Assembly: GCF_014236655.1 (NCBI RefSeq)
Contig: NZ_JACMYG010000020.1
Location: forward strand, 43,344 to 107,343
DNA length: 64,000 nt
Direction: 5' to 3'
Source: Pseudomonas kielensis
GTDB taxonomy: Bacteria; Pseudomonadota; Gammaproteobacteria; Pseudomonadales; Pseudomonadaceae
Shown here: positions 27,530-36,224 of the stretch, piece by piece
How the letters are laid out: each line of letters opens with the position of its first letter
Numbering within the stretch: position 1 is the first letter of the stretch
Notes under the pieces: generated by a model
What the model was told of the DNA's origin: nothing
What the model saw: only the letters and a program-made list of their open reading frames with translations
The model's database searches: none
Translations under genes and position numbers: made by a program

Positions 27530-28603
27530 TCAACCAGACAACGACCTCAGCGCCGCCTTGCGTTGCTGAGCCGGTAACGCTCCCAACCGTTCGACGGCGG
27601 CGTAAAACCTCTGCCAATCCCCTGCCGACTGCTTGAACAGCTCGGCAAACGCCGGCACCCATTGCTCGTACAGGCCGAAGGGCAGCAGACGCGCGTTGTT
27701 CATGGGGGCGTAGATCCAGGCGTCGTAGCGCTTGTCGCCGGCCCATTGACTGTCACGCAGGGTCCGGTAGTCGCTGCGCAAGCGCTCGAACTCGGCGTCT
27801 TTGCGCTGGCGCATATGCTCGCTCGGCAAGGGCAGGGCGTACAGCGTCTCCAGGCGCGCGCGACAGTCCAGCAGCAACTGGGTGAATTGCTCACGCTGTC
27901 GCGCCCGGGCGTCGCTGGCCGGGGGCAAGCCGCGGGCTAAGCGCCATTGCCGAGTGCCTTGCTGCTCGACGAAGGTGGCAAACGACTCATTGAACTCAGT
28001 GTCGTCCTTCAGATAAAAACGCTGATGCGCCAGCTCATGAAAAATCAGGCTGGCCAGGCGCTCGTCGCCCCAGCCCAGCATCGAATTGAGAATCGGGTCA
28101 TTGAACCAACCCAGGGTCGAATAGGCCTCCACGCCACTGATCGAGACATCCATGCCCTGCAGCCGCTGCAGCGCTGCCTCGCCCCGCGCCGCCCCCTGGC
28201 GGTAGTACCCGCGGTAGGCCACGCACCCGGCAATCGGAAAGCAATGGTTCTGCGGGCTGAGGGAAAATTCCGCAGTCACGAACACATTCCACACCACGTA
28301 AGGGCGACCTATGTCGGCGTAGAGGCGATAGCTCTGGTTGTCCGGCAGGTGCAGGTGCTGGCTGGCGAAGTCGCGGGCCTTTTGCGATTGCTCCAGGTGC
28401 GCGCGCAATGTCCGGTCGCTGGCCGGGTCGGCCAGCACCTTGCTGACCGGCTCGCGTGCCCGCAGCAACTGCCACTGACCGCTGGCCAACTGGCTGTAGT
28501 AATCGACACTGGCACAACCGTTGAGCAACAAAAACATCACAGCCGGAAACAAAACGCGCAAAACGCGATCAAGTAACCGATGGCTTGGACGCAGCCTGAT
28601 CAC
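27530..28603 (-). CDS. Predicted aminopeptidase lipoprotein (COG4324)
   Basis: 357 residues with a type II signal peptide and lipobox LLNGC (Cys30). The zinc-binding motif HELAH is at 189-193, and a third ligand Glu206 follows in NESFATFVEQQG, the HExxH...E gluzincin pattern. GTG start at 28603 behind AAGGA. The conserved GVEAYSTLGWFNDPILNSM segment precedes the active site. Homologues are annotated as predicted aminopeptidases without proof. Probably attached to the envelope. Confidence 0.86.
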   Translation of the reverse strand: MIRLRPSHRLLDRVLRVLFPAVMFLLLNGCASVDYYSQLASGQWQLLRAREPVSKVLADPASDRTLRAHLEQSQKARDFASQHLHLPDNQSYRLYADIGRPYVVWNVFVTAEFSLSPQNHCFPIAGCVAYRGYYRQGAARGEAALQRLQGMDVSISGVEAYSTLGWFNDPILNSMLGWGDERLASLIFHELAHQRFYLKDDTEFNESFATFVEQQGTRQWRLARGLPPASDARARQREQFTQLLLDCRARLETLYALPLPSEHMRQRKDAEFERLRSDYRTLRDSQWAGDKRYDAWIYAPMNNARLLPFGLYEQWVPAFAELFKQSAGDWQRFYAAVERLGALPAQQRKAALRSLSG

Positions 28604-28662
28604 ATCGAATCATCCTTGGGGAGTCTGCCCGCAAGACTATCTCGCCTGACTGGAGCTTCGCT

Positions 28663-29079
28663 ATGCGCGCGTTACTGCTGACTGGAGGCCTGCTGATGTT
28701 GGCCGGCTGTGCTGGATTGCCCCAACCCGACCCAACGCAAGCCTGGATCGACCTCGCCCCTCACCCTGAAGACACCGCGCTGCAAGCGCTGGAGGTGGAC
28801 GACGAAGCCGCTGTGGACAAACGTTACTTCCAGGTTTCACCCGGCCGCCATGAACTGACGGTGCGTTATCAGTTCGCCGTCGATCCAACCAACATCGGCC
28901 CAGACGCTGAGCCACTGTGGCGCGACTGCCAGTTGAGCGTGAAATTCAACGACTTCAACGCCGGCCAGCGCTATCAGTTGCAGGCTGGCAACACGGGCTT
29001 GCGGCCTTGGGCCAAGCTCTACGACGAACAGCGCAAAGTGGTTGGCCAGGCGCAACCAGCGGGCTGTCAGCGCACCTGA
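28663..29079 (+). CDS. Small lipoprotein, first of paralogous pair
   Basis: 138 residues with lipobox LAGC (Cys16). The body, about 110 residues, is beta-rich with YFQVSPGRHELTVRYQF near residue 55, a single C-terminal disulphide candidate (CQL...AGCQ) and a PWAKLYDEQRKVVGQ segment. It is clearly related to the next gene. Homologues stand as the same pair in P. aeruginosa. Function unknown. Confidence 0.85.
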   Translation: MRALLLTGGLLMLAGCAGLPQPDPTQAWIDLAPHPEDTALQALEVDDEAAVDKRYFQVSPGRHELTVRYQFAVDPTNIGPDAEPLWRDCQLSVKFNDFNAGQRYQLQAGNTGLRPWAKLYDEQRKVVGQAQPAGCQRT

Positions 29080-29119
29080 TCGGCGCTATGCTGAATGCCT
29101 GACCATCCGGAACTGAATC

Positions 29120-29542
29120 ATGCACAGGTATTTGCTGTTCTTTGCCCTCGGCGCATTGTCTGCGTGCGCCGCCAGCCCCCTGCCGGATGTGAATCCAAAC
29201 ATGGCCTGGGTTGACTTCGCCATGCCAACCCCCGGCGGCAAAGTCCTGATGGCCGAGCGCCTGGACAACCAACCGCAGCGTGACGGACGTTTTTTCCAGG
29301 TCACGCCGGGGAGCCACGAACTGACGGTGCGTTTTGACTTTGAAGTATTCGGCGGCGGCATGGGCATGAACACCGATCCGCAAGAGCGGTTGTGCTACAT
29401 GACCATCCCTTACGAGCATTTCGAAGCGGGCCAGCGTTACCGGCTCGAGGCCCGCTCGCTGGCCTTTACCCCCAGCGCCCGGCTGTACAACGCCCAGCGT
29501 CAGCTCGTCGCTGAAGAACGTCAGGTCAATTGCGTGCCCTGA
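29120..29542 (+). CDS. Small lipoprotein, second of paralogous pair
   Basis: 140 residues with lipobox LSAC (Cys16). It aligns with the preceding protein through FFQVTPGSHELTVRFDFEV, the F(E/N)AGQRY(R/Q)LE/Q segment and SARLYNAQRQLVAEERQVNC. It lies 40 bases downstream, so the two are likely one operon that arose by tandem duplication. Function unknown. Confidence 0.85.
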   Translation: MHRYLLFFALGALSACAASPLPDVNPNMAWVDFAMPTPGGKVLMAERLDNQPQRDGRFFQVTPGSHELTVRFDFEVFGGGMGMNTDPQERLCYMTIPYEHFEAGQRYRLEARSLAFTPSARLYNAQRQLVAEERQVNCVP

Positions 29543-29548
29543 GGCGTC

Positions 29549-29782
29549 TTAGCGGTCGTTCTTCTGATAGATGATTCTTTTGCTGCCGCCGTCGCAGGTG
29601 CCGACCACCATGTTCTGGTCATGCACGTCGTCGTTGCTGACAATTTCCAACGTATAGGACGACACGTTATTGGCCTGGATCTTGGCTTCGATCTCGGCCT
29701 TGAGTTCTTCGCACGGTTTAGGCGCCGCCACGGCCGATGTAGCCAGCGCACCGCAGATAACCGCCAAGGCAATACGTTTCAT
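29549..29782 (-). CDS. DUF1161 periplasmic protein
   Basis: 77 residues with a signal peptide (cleavage after AVA, about residue 19). The DUF1161 core starts KPCEELKAEIEAKIQ and ends GTCDGGSKRIIYQ, with two Cys likely in a disulphide. A second copy of the family lies at 31709-31930. Convergent with the lipoprotein pair. Function unknown. Confidence 0.88.
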   Translation of the reverse strand: MKRIALAVICGALATSAVAAPKPCEELKAEIEAKIQANNVSSYTLEIVSNDDVHDQNMVVGTCDGGSKRIIYQKNDR

Positions 29783-29874
29783 GGTTGAAGCTCCCTTGAA
29801 GCAGCGCGCACGGGTGTGCGCTTGGGCTGCTGTGGTTTATTCGACCACAACTTCGCGCGGGGAGTTCTGATTTG

Positions 29875-29949
29875 TAGGCGTTGGCTTGTTGGCGATTCTG
29901 CCAACCCGCGATGTCAGACGGGTCGCTTTCGCTGGCAAGCCAACGCCTA
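29875..29949. repeat. REP/REPIN-like long inverted repeat
   Basis: Perfect 14-bp arms TAGGCGTTGGCTTG (29875-29888) and CAAGCCAACGCCTA (29936-29949). Between them GCCAACCCGCGATG and related tracts form an inner structure, so the whole 75 bases can fold. It has the look of a two-REP (REPIN) unit of fluorescent pseudomonads. Confidence 0.8.
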
Positions 29950-29964
29950 GCTGGGGGAGGGGAC

Positions 29965-30396
29965 TCAACCGACGAGGGTGCCGTCCAGGGTGATTGTCGC
30001 GTTCAGCACCTTGGACACCGGGCAACCTTCCTTGGCCTTTTTGCTCAACTCGTCAAATTGCTGCTGACTCGCACCGGGGATTTTTGCCTTGAGAATCAGG
30101 TGCACGGCGGTAATCGCGAAACCACCGTCGACCTGATCCAAGGTCACTTCTGCCTGCGTATCGATGCTGTCGGCCTTGAGGCCGGCGTCGCCGAGAATCA
30201 TCGAAAAGGCCATGGAGAAACAGCCCGCATGCGCCGCGCCGATCAACTCTTCAGGGTTGGTCCCCTTACCACCTTCGAAACGCGCCTTGAAGCCGTAGGG
30301 GGCGTCCCTGAGTACCCCGGTTTCCGTGGAAATCGAGCCGATGCCGGTTTTCAGATCACCTTCCCAATGTGCCGATGCTTTCTTCTTGATGCTCAT
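29965..30396 (-). CDS. osmC: OsmC family hydroperoxide reductase
   Basis: 143 residues; reduces organic hydroperoxides with two catalytic Cys, here Cys59 (HAGCFSMAF) and Cys125 (EGCPVSK), the usual spacing for OsmC. GGKGTNPEELIGAAHAG is diagnostic. A strong AGGAGG site precedes the start. The OsmC subgroup is commonly induced by osmotic or stationary-phase stress, but I see no specific promoter sequence. Confidence 0.92.
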   Translation of the reverse strand: MSIKKKASAHWEGDLKTGIGSISTETGVLRDAPYGFKARFEGGKGTNPEELIGAAHAGCFSMAFSMILGDAGLKADSIDTQAEVTLDQVDGGFAITAVHLILKAKIPGASQQQFDELSKKAKEGCPVSKVLNATITLDGTLVG

Positions 30397-30637
30397 GTGT
30401 GCCTCCTGAAGATCCGGCGCGAAGAGTCGCGCCTTGATGGTTTTCGGTTGCTAAGGGTTCTGAGGATAGATGCCCGGACAAAGTTCACCCCGTCGGATAA
30501 GACCGCTTATCTGGTAGGCATTTTCAGGCCAGCTATTGAAACTCGGGTATATGCCCACATTGCATAGAACAGGCTCATACATTCGGCAGGTTTTCGTTAG
30601 TGAGAAAAGCCTGCACACCCCTTGGAGACGCAGGCTG

Positions 30638-31639
30638 ATGAAACAACTGTCCGATATCAAGTTCTCGACCCTGGACCTGGTGCCCGTGCGAGAGAACGGC
30701 AGCCCCGCCCAATCGTTGCGCAACTCGCTGGACCTGGCCCAGCACGTTGAAAAATGGGGTTACAACCGTTTCTGGGTCGCCGAACACCACAACATGGACG
30801 GCATCGCCAGCTCCGCCACCTCAGTATTGCTGGGTTACCTGGCGGGCGGAACGTCGAGCATTCGTGTCGGCTCCGGCGGGGTGATGCTGCCCAACCACGC
30901 GCCTCTGGTGATCGCCGAACAGTTCGGCACCCTGGAAAGCCTTTATCCGGGTCGGATCGACCTTGGCCTGGGCCGTGCCCCGGGTTCCGATCAACTGACC
31001 GCTCGCGCCCTGCGCCGTGAGCGGTCCGGCAGCGCCGATGATTTTCCCGAAGACGTCGCCGAACTGGTGCGCTACCTCGGCCCCCGCACACCGGACCAAC
31101 GCATCATCGCCATGCCCGGCACCGGCACCAACGTCCCGGTATGGCTCCTGGGCTCCAGCCTGTTCAGCGCACAACTGGCGGGCGAACGCGGCTTGCCCTA
31201 CGCCTTTGCCTCGCATTTCGCACCGCGCTACATGCACGAGGCGATTCGCGTCTATCGCAATCACTTCAAGCCATCGGCGGTCCTCGACAAGCCTTATGTG
31301 ATGCTCGGCGTGCCCCTGGTCGCTGCCGACACCGATGAGCAGGCCGATTACCTGGCGACGTCGGTCTACCAGCGCATCCTCGCGCTGATGCGTGGGCAAA
31401 GCCTGGTTCAGCGCCCGGCCGTCAAGAGCATGGACGGCCTGTGGTTGCCCCATGAGAAACAAGCCGTCGGGGATTTCCTCGGGTTGGCCATGGTGGGCAG
31501 TCCGGCAAAAATTCGCGGCAAACTGGAGGTCCTGATCGAACAGACCCAGGCCGATGAACTGATCTTCACCTGCGATCTGTACGAGCACGCCGATCGCCTG
31601 CACTCCTATGAGCTGCTGGCGCAGGTGATGAAAGGCTGA
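30638..31639 (+). CDS. LLM-class flavin-dependent oxidoreductase (MsnO8/YhbW-like)
   Basis: 333 residues with the bacterial luciferase-like TIM barrel. Typical segments are FWVAEHHNMDGIASSATSVL (about 47), VGSGGVMLPNHAPLVIAEQFGTLESLYPGRIDLGLGRAPG (about 77-116) and WLLGSSLFSAQLA. The start at 30638 follows GGAG. It is a single gene closed by a strong terminator. The substrate is unknown. Confidence 0.9.
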   Translation: MKQLSDIKFSTLDLVPVRENGSPAQSLRNSLDLAQHVEKWGYNRFWVAEHHNMDGIASSATSVLLGYLAGGTSSIRVGSGGVMLPNHAPLVIAEQFGTLESLYPGRIDLGLGRAPGSDQLTARALRRERSGSADDFPEDVAELVRYLGPRTPDQRIIAMPGTGTNVPVWLLGSSLFSAQLAGERGLPYAFASHFAPRYMHEAIRVYRNHFKPSAVLDKPYVMLGVPLVAADTDEQADYLATSVYQRILALMRGQSLVQRPAVKSMDGLWLPHEKQAVGDFLGLAMVGSPAKIRGKLEVLIEQTQADELIFTCDLYEHADRLHSYELLAQVMKG

Positions 31640-31659
31640 TCGCGCACCCCGCGCCCATA

Positions 31660-31689
31660 AAAAAGCCGACGCCAGAGCGTCGGCTTTTT
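31660..31689 (+). terminator. Rho-independent terminator
   Basis: Stem AAAAAGCCGACG (31660-31671) with CGTCGGCTTTTT (31678-31689), 6-base loop, U-rich end. Symmetric A and T tracts mean it may also serve the convergent DUF1161 gene. Confidence 0.92.
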
Positions 31690-31708
31690 CATTTGCAGCG
31701 AATTCAAG

Positions 31709-31930
31709 CTACTTCTTGTAGACGATTTCCTTGGAACCACCTTCACAGGTGCCTACGACTTTCCCGCCAGCCGCAGTGCCCTTGTCGACGATTTCCAACG
31801 AATAACCTGATACGCCCTTGGCATCGAGTTTCGCTGCAATTTCCGCTTTCAGTTCTTCACAAGGCTTGCCGGCCGCAAGGGTTGTTCCTGCGATGCTCAG
31901 CAAACCAATAGCCAGAATCAACTTCTTCAT
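31709..31930 (-). CDS. DUF1161 periplasmic protein, second copy
   Basis: 73 residues, signal peptide to about 19 (TTLA), then GKPCEELKAEIAAKLDAKGVSGYSLEIVDKG and GTCEGGSKEIVYKK. It aligns along its length with the protein at 29549-29782, including both Cys. Family role unknown. Confidence 0.88.
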   Translation of the reverse strand: MKKLILAIGLLSIAGTTLAAGKPCEELKAEIAAKLDAKGVSGYSLEIVDKGTAAGGKVVGTCEGGSKEIVYKK

Positions 31931-32060
31931 CGGTCACATTCCCTGGTCGGATCAAAAGGATTAGCGTTCAGCCCAAGGCATCAGCGCTCGAAGATAAGTA
32001 GCGCTTTGCCAGTCCCTGTGGCAATCGGCCAGCTCACAAGTTCAGAAATCTAGCCCATCT

Positions 32061-32276
32061 TCAGCTATTTGCAATCCGGAACCCGACCTTGAGCGTCACC
32101 TGAAAGTGCGCGGCCTTGCCGTCCTTGATGTGGCCTCGGGTTTCCGTGACCTCAAACCATTCCAGATGTTTGATGCTTTTGCTGGCCTCAGCCAAGGCAT
32201 TATTGATGGCGTCCTCGATACTGGTGGGCGAGGAGCCAACCAGTTCGACTTTCTTGTACGTGTGGTGGTCAGTCAT
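32061..32276 (-). CDS. Dodecin flavoprotein
   Basis: 71 residues, the size of dodecins, which form 12-mers that store flavin. The conserved Trp of the flavin sandwich is in HLEWFEVTETRG (about 38-49), and the end is AHFQVTLKVGFRI. An AGGAG site precedes the start. Single gene. Confidence 0.92.
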   Translation of the reverse strand: MTDHHTYKKVELVGSSPTSIEDAINNALAEASKSIKHLEWFEVTETRGHIKDGKAAHFQVTLKVGFRIANS

Positions 32277-32429
32277 GGCGATCTCCTGGAGTGTTCATAC
32301 AGCCTAGCAGTGATTTTTCGTATTTCTTCTGTGGGCTTTTCTGCTGCTAAGGTTCATATTTTCTGCACTTTCGCCAATCACCGGAGTCGGAACCAACACA
32401 CGCTACTCAATCAATCCAGGAGAGCCACC

Positions 32430-32756
32430 ATGGCCAACACCTCTTTACGTAAAGCCTCATTGCAAAGCATGGAAGCCGAAATCGAGAGTCTGCTCAAGTC
32501 GTTGGAAAGCCTGAAAAGTGATGCCTCGGACGAGTCGCTGAAAACCCTGAAGTCGCTGAAAAGCAATGCCGAGAGCGCGCTGAAACACTCGCGCAGCCTG
32601 CTCAGCGATGCCTATGCGGAAGTCAAAGTGAAAACCCGTGAGACCGGGATCGCGACCCGCGATTACGCTCAGGAACACCCCTGGACCACCGCCGGTGTTG
32701 CCGTCGGGGCCCTGGGCTTGCTGGCGGCTTACCTGCTGTGCAAACGCGGTGATTAA
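32430..32756 (+). CDS. DUF883 (ElaB/YqjD) membrane-anchored protein
   Basis: 108 residues: a long Ser/Lys/Leu-rich amphipathic helix with repeated SLKS(D/N)A motifs (about 15-65), then a C-terminal membrane helix (AGVAVGALGLLAAYLLC, about 90-106). This is the layout of ElaB/YqjD proteins, which tie inactive ribosomes to the membrane in E. coli. A CCAGGAG site precedes the ATG. Its end overlaps the end of trpI by 4 bases, convergently. Confidence 0.88.
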   Translation: MANTSLRKASLQSMEAEIESLLKSLESLKSDASDESLKTLKSLKSNAESALKHSRSLLSDAYAEVKVKTRETGIATRDYAQEHPWTTAGVAVGALGLLAAYLLCKRGD

Positions 32757-33646
32757 TCAGCCTGGCGCAGCTCGTTTTTAAGCCACTGCGCCAGCTGCCG
32801 AGCGCGCCCGTCCGCGGCGCGCTTGGGCAACCACAACGCCAGTTGCGCCGGAGTTTGTGAAAAACCCCAAGGCGCAACCAGGCGACCCGCCTTCAAGTCC
32901 TCGGCCACCAATGGCTGCGGGGCAATCGCCACACCCAGCCCAGCCACGGCTGCCTCCAGCAAATAATACAAATGCTCGAAACCCTGGCCGAACTTCAAGG
33001 CCCCTGGGTCGAGCTGATTGTGCTGCGCCCAACTGGGCCAGGCTTGCGGTCGCGAGGTGGTGTGCAACAGGGGTAATTCGAGCAAGGCACTGGCCGGCGC
33101 CTCACGCAGCAACTCATACCCGGCAAAGCGGGGGCTGAGTACCGGGCCGATTCGCTCGCTGGTCAGTTCATACACCTGCATATCCGCAGGCCATGGCGGC
33201 TCGGCGAACACCAGCAAGGCATCCAGGCCCGGACGTCGCGGGTCCAGATCCCCTTCACCGGCCGAAAGGTGCAAACGCAAATCCGGCAGATCGGCATTCA
33301 GCCGCCCCAAGCGCGGAATAAACCAGCGCGCCAGCAGACTACCGGAGCAGCCCAGGACAAAAGGCGCCTCGGCTTGCCCCTGAGTGAGCTCACCGCAGAC
33401 CGTGCGCAGGCGCTCGAATGCCTCAGTGCTGGCATCGCGCAGCCGTACCCCGGCATCTGTGAGTTTCAGGCCGCGTCCATCCTTGACGAACAGACTCACC
33501 CCCAAGTGCTCCTCGAGCACTTTCAACTGACGACTGACTGCGCCGTGGGTGACGTGCAATTGCTCAGCCGCCTGACTGACACTGTGCAGGCGGGCAGCGG
33601 CTTCGAAGGCGCGCAGGGCGTTGAGGGGGGGCAGGTCGTGGCTCAT
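32753..33646 (-). CDS. trpI: LysR-type activator TrpI
   Basis: 297 residues; an N-terminal LysR helix-turn-helix (about 20-45, SVSQAAEQLHVTHGAVSRQLK) and a C-terminal effector domain. It is transcribed divergently from trpBA, exactly where TrpI sits in pseudomonads. TrpI activates trpBA when indole-3-glycerol phosphate builds up. The identity rests on this context plus sequence. Confidence 0.92.
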   Translation of the reverse strand: MSHDLPPLNALRAFEAAARLHSVSQAAEQLHVTHGAVSRQLKVLEEHLGVSLFVKDGRGLKLTDAGVRLRDASTEAFERLRTVCGELTQGQAEAPFVLGCSGSLLARWFIPRLGRLNADLPDLRLHLSAGEGDLDPRRPGLDALLVFAEPPWPADMQVYELTSERIGPVLSPRFAGYELLREAPASALLELPLLHTTSRPQAWPSWAQHNQLDPGALKFGQGFEHLYYLLEAAVAGLGVAIAPQPLVAEDLKAGRLVAPWGFSQTPAQLALWLPKRAADGRARQLAQWLKNELRQAD

Positions 33647-33758
33647 GGTATCTGTGAGTTTTCCTGACAGGTTGTGGCGATCTTATCGGTTTTCAGCCGT
33701 CGACGTCAGGGGTAGAGTGAACGCCATTGTCACTTCACGCACTCAACTGGAGCGCCCC
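33647..33758. promoter_or_regulatory. trpI/trpB divergent promoter-operator region
   Basis: 112 bases between the divergent starts. TrpI is known to bind this interval in P. aeruginosa and P. putida and cover the trpB -35 region. I can point to a LysR-like dyad only loosely, so individual sites are not marked. Confidence 0.55.
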
Positions 33759-34979
33759 ATGACCCAGACTCATCTGCGCAACGGCCCTGACGCCAACGGC
33801 CTGTTTGGCGCGTTCGGCGGCCGCTACGTCGCCGAAACCCTGATGCCGTTGATCCTCGACCTGGCCCGCGAATACGAAGCGGCCAAGGAAGACCCGGCTT
33901 TCAAAAAAGAATTGGCCTACTTCCAGCGCGATTACGTCGGACGCCCAAGCCCGCTGTACTTCGCCGAACGCCTGACCGAGTTCTGTGGCGGCGCCAAGAT
34001 CTACCTCAAGCGTGAAGAGCTGAACCACACCGGCGCGCACAAGATTAACAACTGCATCGGCCAGATCCTGCTGGCTCGGCGCATGGGCAAAAAACGCATC
34101 ATCGCCGAAACCGGCGCCGGCATGCACGGCGTGGCCACGGCCACCGTAGCCGCGCGTTTTGGTCTGGAGTGCGTGATCTACATGGGCACCACCGACATCG
34201 AGCGCCAACAGGCCAACGTGTTTCGCATGAAGCTGCTGGGCGCCGAAGTGATCCCGGTAGTGGCCGGCACCGGCACCCTGAAAGACGCGATGAACGAAGC
34301 CCTGCGTGACTGGGTGACCAACGTCGACAACACCTTCTACCTGATCGGCACCGTGGCCGGCCCGCACCCTTATCCGGCGATGGTCCGCGACTTCCAGGCC
34401 GTGATCGGCAAGGAAACCCGTGACCAGTTGCAGGCCCAGGAAGGTCGTCTGCCTGACAGCCTGGTGGCATGCATCGGCGGTGGCTCCAACGCCATGGGCC
34501 TGTTCCATCCGTTCCTCGACGATACCAGCGTCGAGATCATCGGGGTTGAAGCAGCCGGTCATGGCATCGAAACCGGCAAGCACGCCGCCAGCCTGAACGG
34601 CGGGGTACCGGGTGTGTTGCACGGCAATCGCACCTTCCTGCTGCAGGACGACGACGGCCAGATCATTGATGCCCATTCGATTTCTGCCGGCCTCGACTAT
34701 CCAGGCATTGGCCCTGAACACGCCTGGTTGCATGACATCGGACGCGCCCAGTACACCTCGGTGACCGACGATGAAGCCCTAGACGCGTTCCACAAGTGCT
34801 GCCGCCTGGAAGGGATCATTCCGGCACTGGAAAGCGCCCACGCCCTGGCCGAAGTGTTCAAGCGCGCACCGACCTTGCCGAAGGATCACCTGATGGTGGT
34901 CAACCTGTCCGGTCGTGGTGATAAGGACATGCAAACCGTAATGTTCCACATGGAACACTCTCAGCAGGAGAAACACTGA
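33759..34979 (+). CDS. trpB: Tryptophan synthase beta chain
   Basis: Condenses indole with serine. The 406 residues carry the PLP lysine in NHTGAHKINN (about 93-102), the phosphate-binding GGGSNA loop (about 240) and the ETGAGMHGVATA segment. The start at 33759 is MTQTHLRNG; the open frame continues upstream but into the promoter. The TGA stop shares its A with the trpA ATG, so the pair is translationally coupled. Confidence 0.97.
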   Translation: MTQTHLRNGPDANGLFGAFGGRYVAETLMPLILDLAREYEAAKEDPAFKKELAYFQRDYVGRPSPLYFAERLTEFCGGAKIYLKREELNHTGAHKINNCIGQILLARRMGKKRIIAETGAGMHGVATATVAARFGLECVIYMGTTDIERQQANVFRMKLLGAEVIPVVAGTGTLKDAMNEALRDWVTNVDNTFYLIGTVAGPHPYPAMVRDFQAVIGKETRDQLQAQEGRLPDSLVACIGGGSNAMGLFHPFLDDTSVEIIGVEAAGHGIETGKHAASLNGGVPGVLHGNRTFLLQDDDGQIIDAHSISAGLDYPGIGPEHAWLHDIGRAQYTSVTDDEALDAFHKCCRLEGIIPALESAHALAEVFKRAPTLPKDHLMVVNLSGRGDKDMQTVMFHMEHSQQEKH

Positions 34980-35791
34980 TGAGCCGCCTGCAAACCCGCT
35001 TCGCCGAACTCAAAGAGCAGAACCGTGCGGCCCTGGTGACCTTTGTCACTGCGGGTGACCCGAGCTACGACACCTCCCTGGCGATCCTCAAGGGGCTACC
35101 TGCCGCCGGCGCCGATGTGATTGAGCTGGGCATGCCGTTCACCGACCCGATGGCCGATGGCCCGGCGATCCAGCTTGCCAACATCCGCGCCCTGGGCGCC
35201 AAACAGAACCTGGCAAAAACCCTGCAAATGGTTCGTGAGTTCCGGGCGGGCAACAGCGACACGCCACTGGTGCTGATGGGGTACTTCAATCCTATCCACT
35301 ATTACGGTGTTCCACGCTTCATCGCGGACGCCAAGGAAGCCGGGGTGGATGGCCTGATCGTGGTCGACCTGCCACCTGAACATAACGGCGAGCTGTGCGA
35401 TCCGGCCCAAGCCGCCGGCCTGGACTTTATCCGCCTGACCACCCCGACCACCGACGACGTGCGCCTGCCGACCGTGCTCAATGGCAGCTCCGGTTTCGTC
35501 TACTACGTCTCGGTGGCCGGTGTTACCGGTGCGGGTGCTGCCACCCTGGAGCACGTCGAAGAGGCGGTGACCCGTTTGCGTCGCCACACCGATCTGCCCA
35601 TCAGCATCGGCTTCGGCATCCGTACGCCAGAGCAAGCGGCAGCGATTGCCCGCCTGGCAGATGGGGTGGTGGTGGGTTCGGCATTGATCGACCATATCGC
35701 CAATGCCACCACACCGGACCAGGCCATTGATGGCGTGCTGAGCCTGTGTGCCGCACTGTCTGAAGGTGTGCGCAACGCTCGCGTTGGCTAA
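34979..35791 (+). CDS. trpA: Tryptophan synthase alpha chain
   Basis: Cleaves indole-3-glycerol phosphate and channels indole to TrpB. The 270-residue TIM barrel has the catalytic Glu in VIELGMPFTDP (about 49) and Asp in LIVVDLPPE (about 127-135), with the GFGIRTPEQA phosphate loop late. It follows trpB with a one-base overlap and is ended by a strong terminator. Confidence 0.97.
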   Translation: MSRLQTRFAELKEQNRAALVTFVTAGDPSYDTSLAILKGLPAAGADVIELGMPFTDPMADGPAIQLANIRALGAKQNLAKTLQMVREFRAGNSDTPLVLMGYFNPIHYYGVPRFIADAKEAGVDGLIVVDLPPEHNGELCDPAQAAGLDFIRLTTPTTDDVRLPTVLNGSSGFVYYVSVAGVTGAGAATLEHVEEAVTRLRRHTDLPISIGFGIRTPEQAAAIARLADGVVVGSALIDHIANATTPDQAIDGVLSLCAALSEGVRNARVG

Positions 35792-35811
35792 GTCTTGACC
35801 CCGCGACAGCC

Positions 35812-35845
35812 AAGGGCCCGGAACCATGTTCCGGGCCCTTTTTTT
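35812..35845 (+). terminator. Rho-independent terminator of trpBA
   Basis: A perfect 13-bp stem (35812-35824 with 35828-35840, core GGGCCCGGAAC) with a 3-base loop and seven T residues. It is the strongest terminator in the window. Confidence 0.95.
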
Positions 35846-35857
35846 GTTGCCGCCCCC

Positions 35858-36205
35858 TCAAAAAATCGACAGATCCAGCGGCCGGATCGCCCCCATCCAG
35901 ATCGCGTGGTCGGTGTGATCGGCCAACTCATCCCCGGTCTCGGGATGCAGGAACACCACCAGGCCGTTGCGATGCAGCGCCAGCCACGGCAGCACCACGG
36001 CGATCAGTTCCGGGCCAAAGGCCAGTTGGCAGCTCCAGTCCGGATGCGGCCCCACCGGGCGTTCGTGGACTCGCCCCATTTGCAGGGGAAACAGCCGGGC
36101 AGCCTCTTCACACAGCGCCCGCGCCTGGGCAAGGGTGCTCGCGTCGAAGTAAACATGGGCGTGGTAGCCCTTGATCCGTTGCATAGTGCTCTCGTCTTGC
36201 ATCAT
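35858..36205 (-). CDS. DOPA 4,5-dioxygenase family protein
   Basis: 115 residues if begun at the first of two adjacent ATGs (36205); MQRIKGYHAHVYF at 36184 is an alternative. The family motif GYHAHVYFD (metal-binding His pair) is near residue 13-21. Further conserved His are in RPVGPHPDW and FLHPETGDELADH. Bacterial members are of unknown physiological substrate; extradiol cleavage of catechols is only a family precedent. Convergent with trpA, and co-directional with the next regulator. Confidence 0.85.
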   Translation of the reverse strand: MMQDESTMQRIKGYHAHVYFDASTLAQARALCEEAARLFPLQMGRVHERPVGPHPDWSCQLAFGPELIAVVLPWLALHRNGLVVFLHPETGDELADHTDHAIWMGAIRPLDLSIF

Positions 36206-36224
36206 TCAGGTCCCAGTAGCAACG

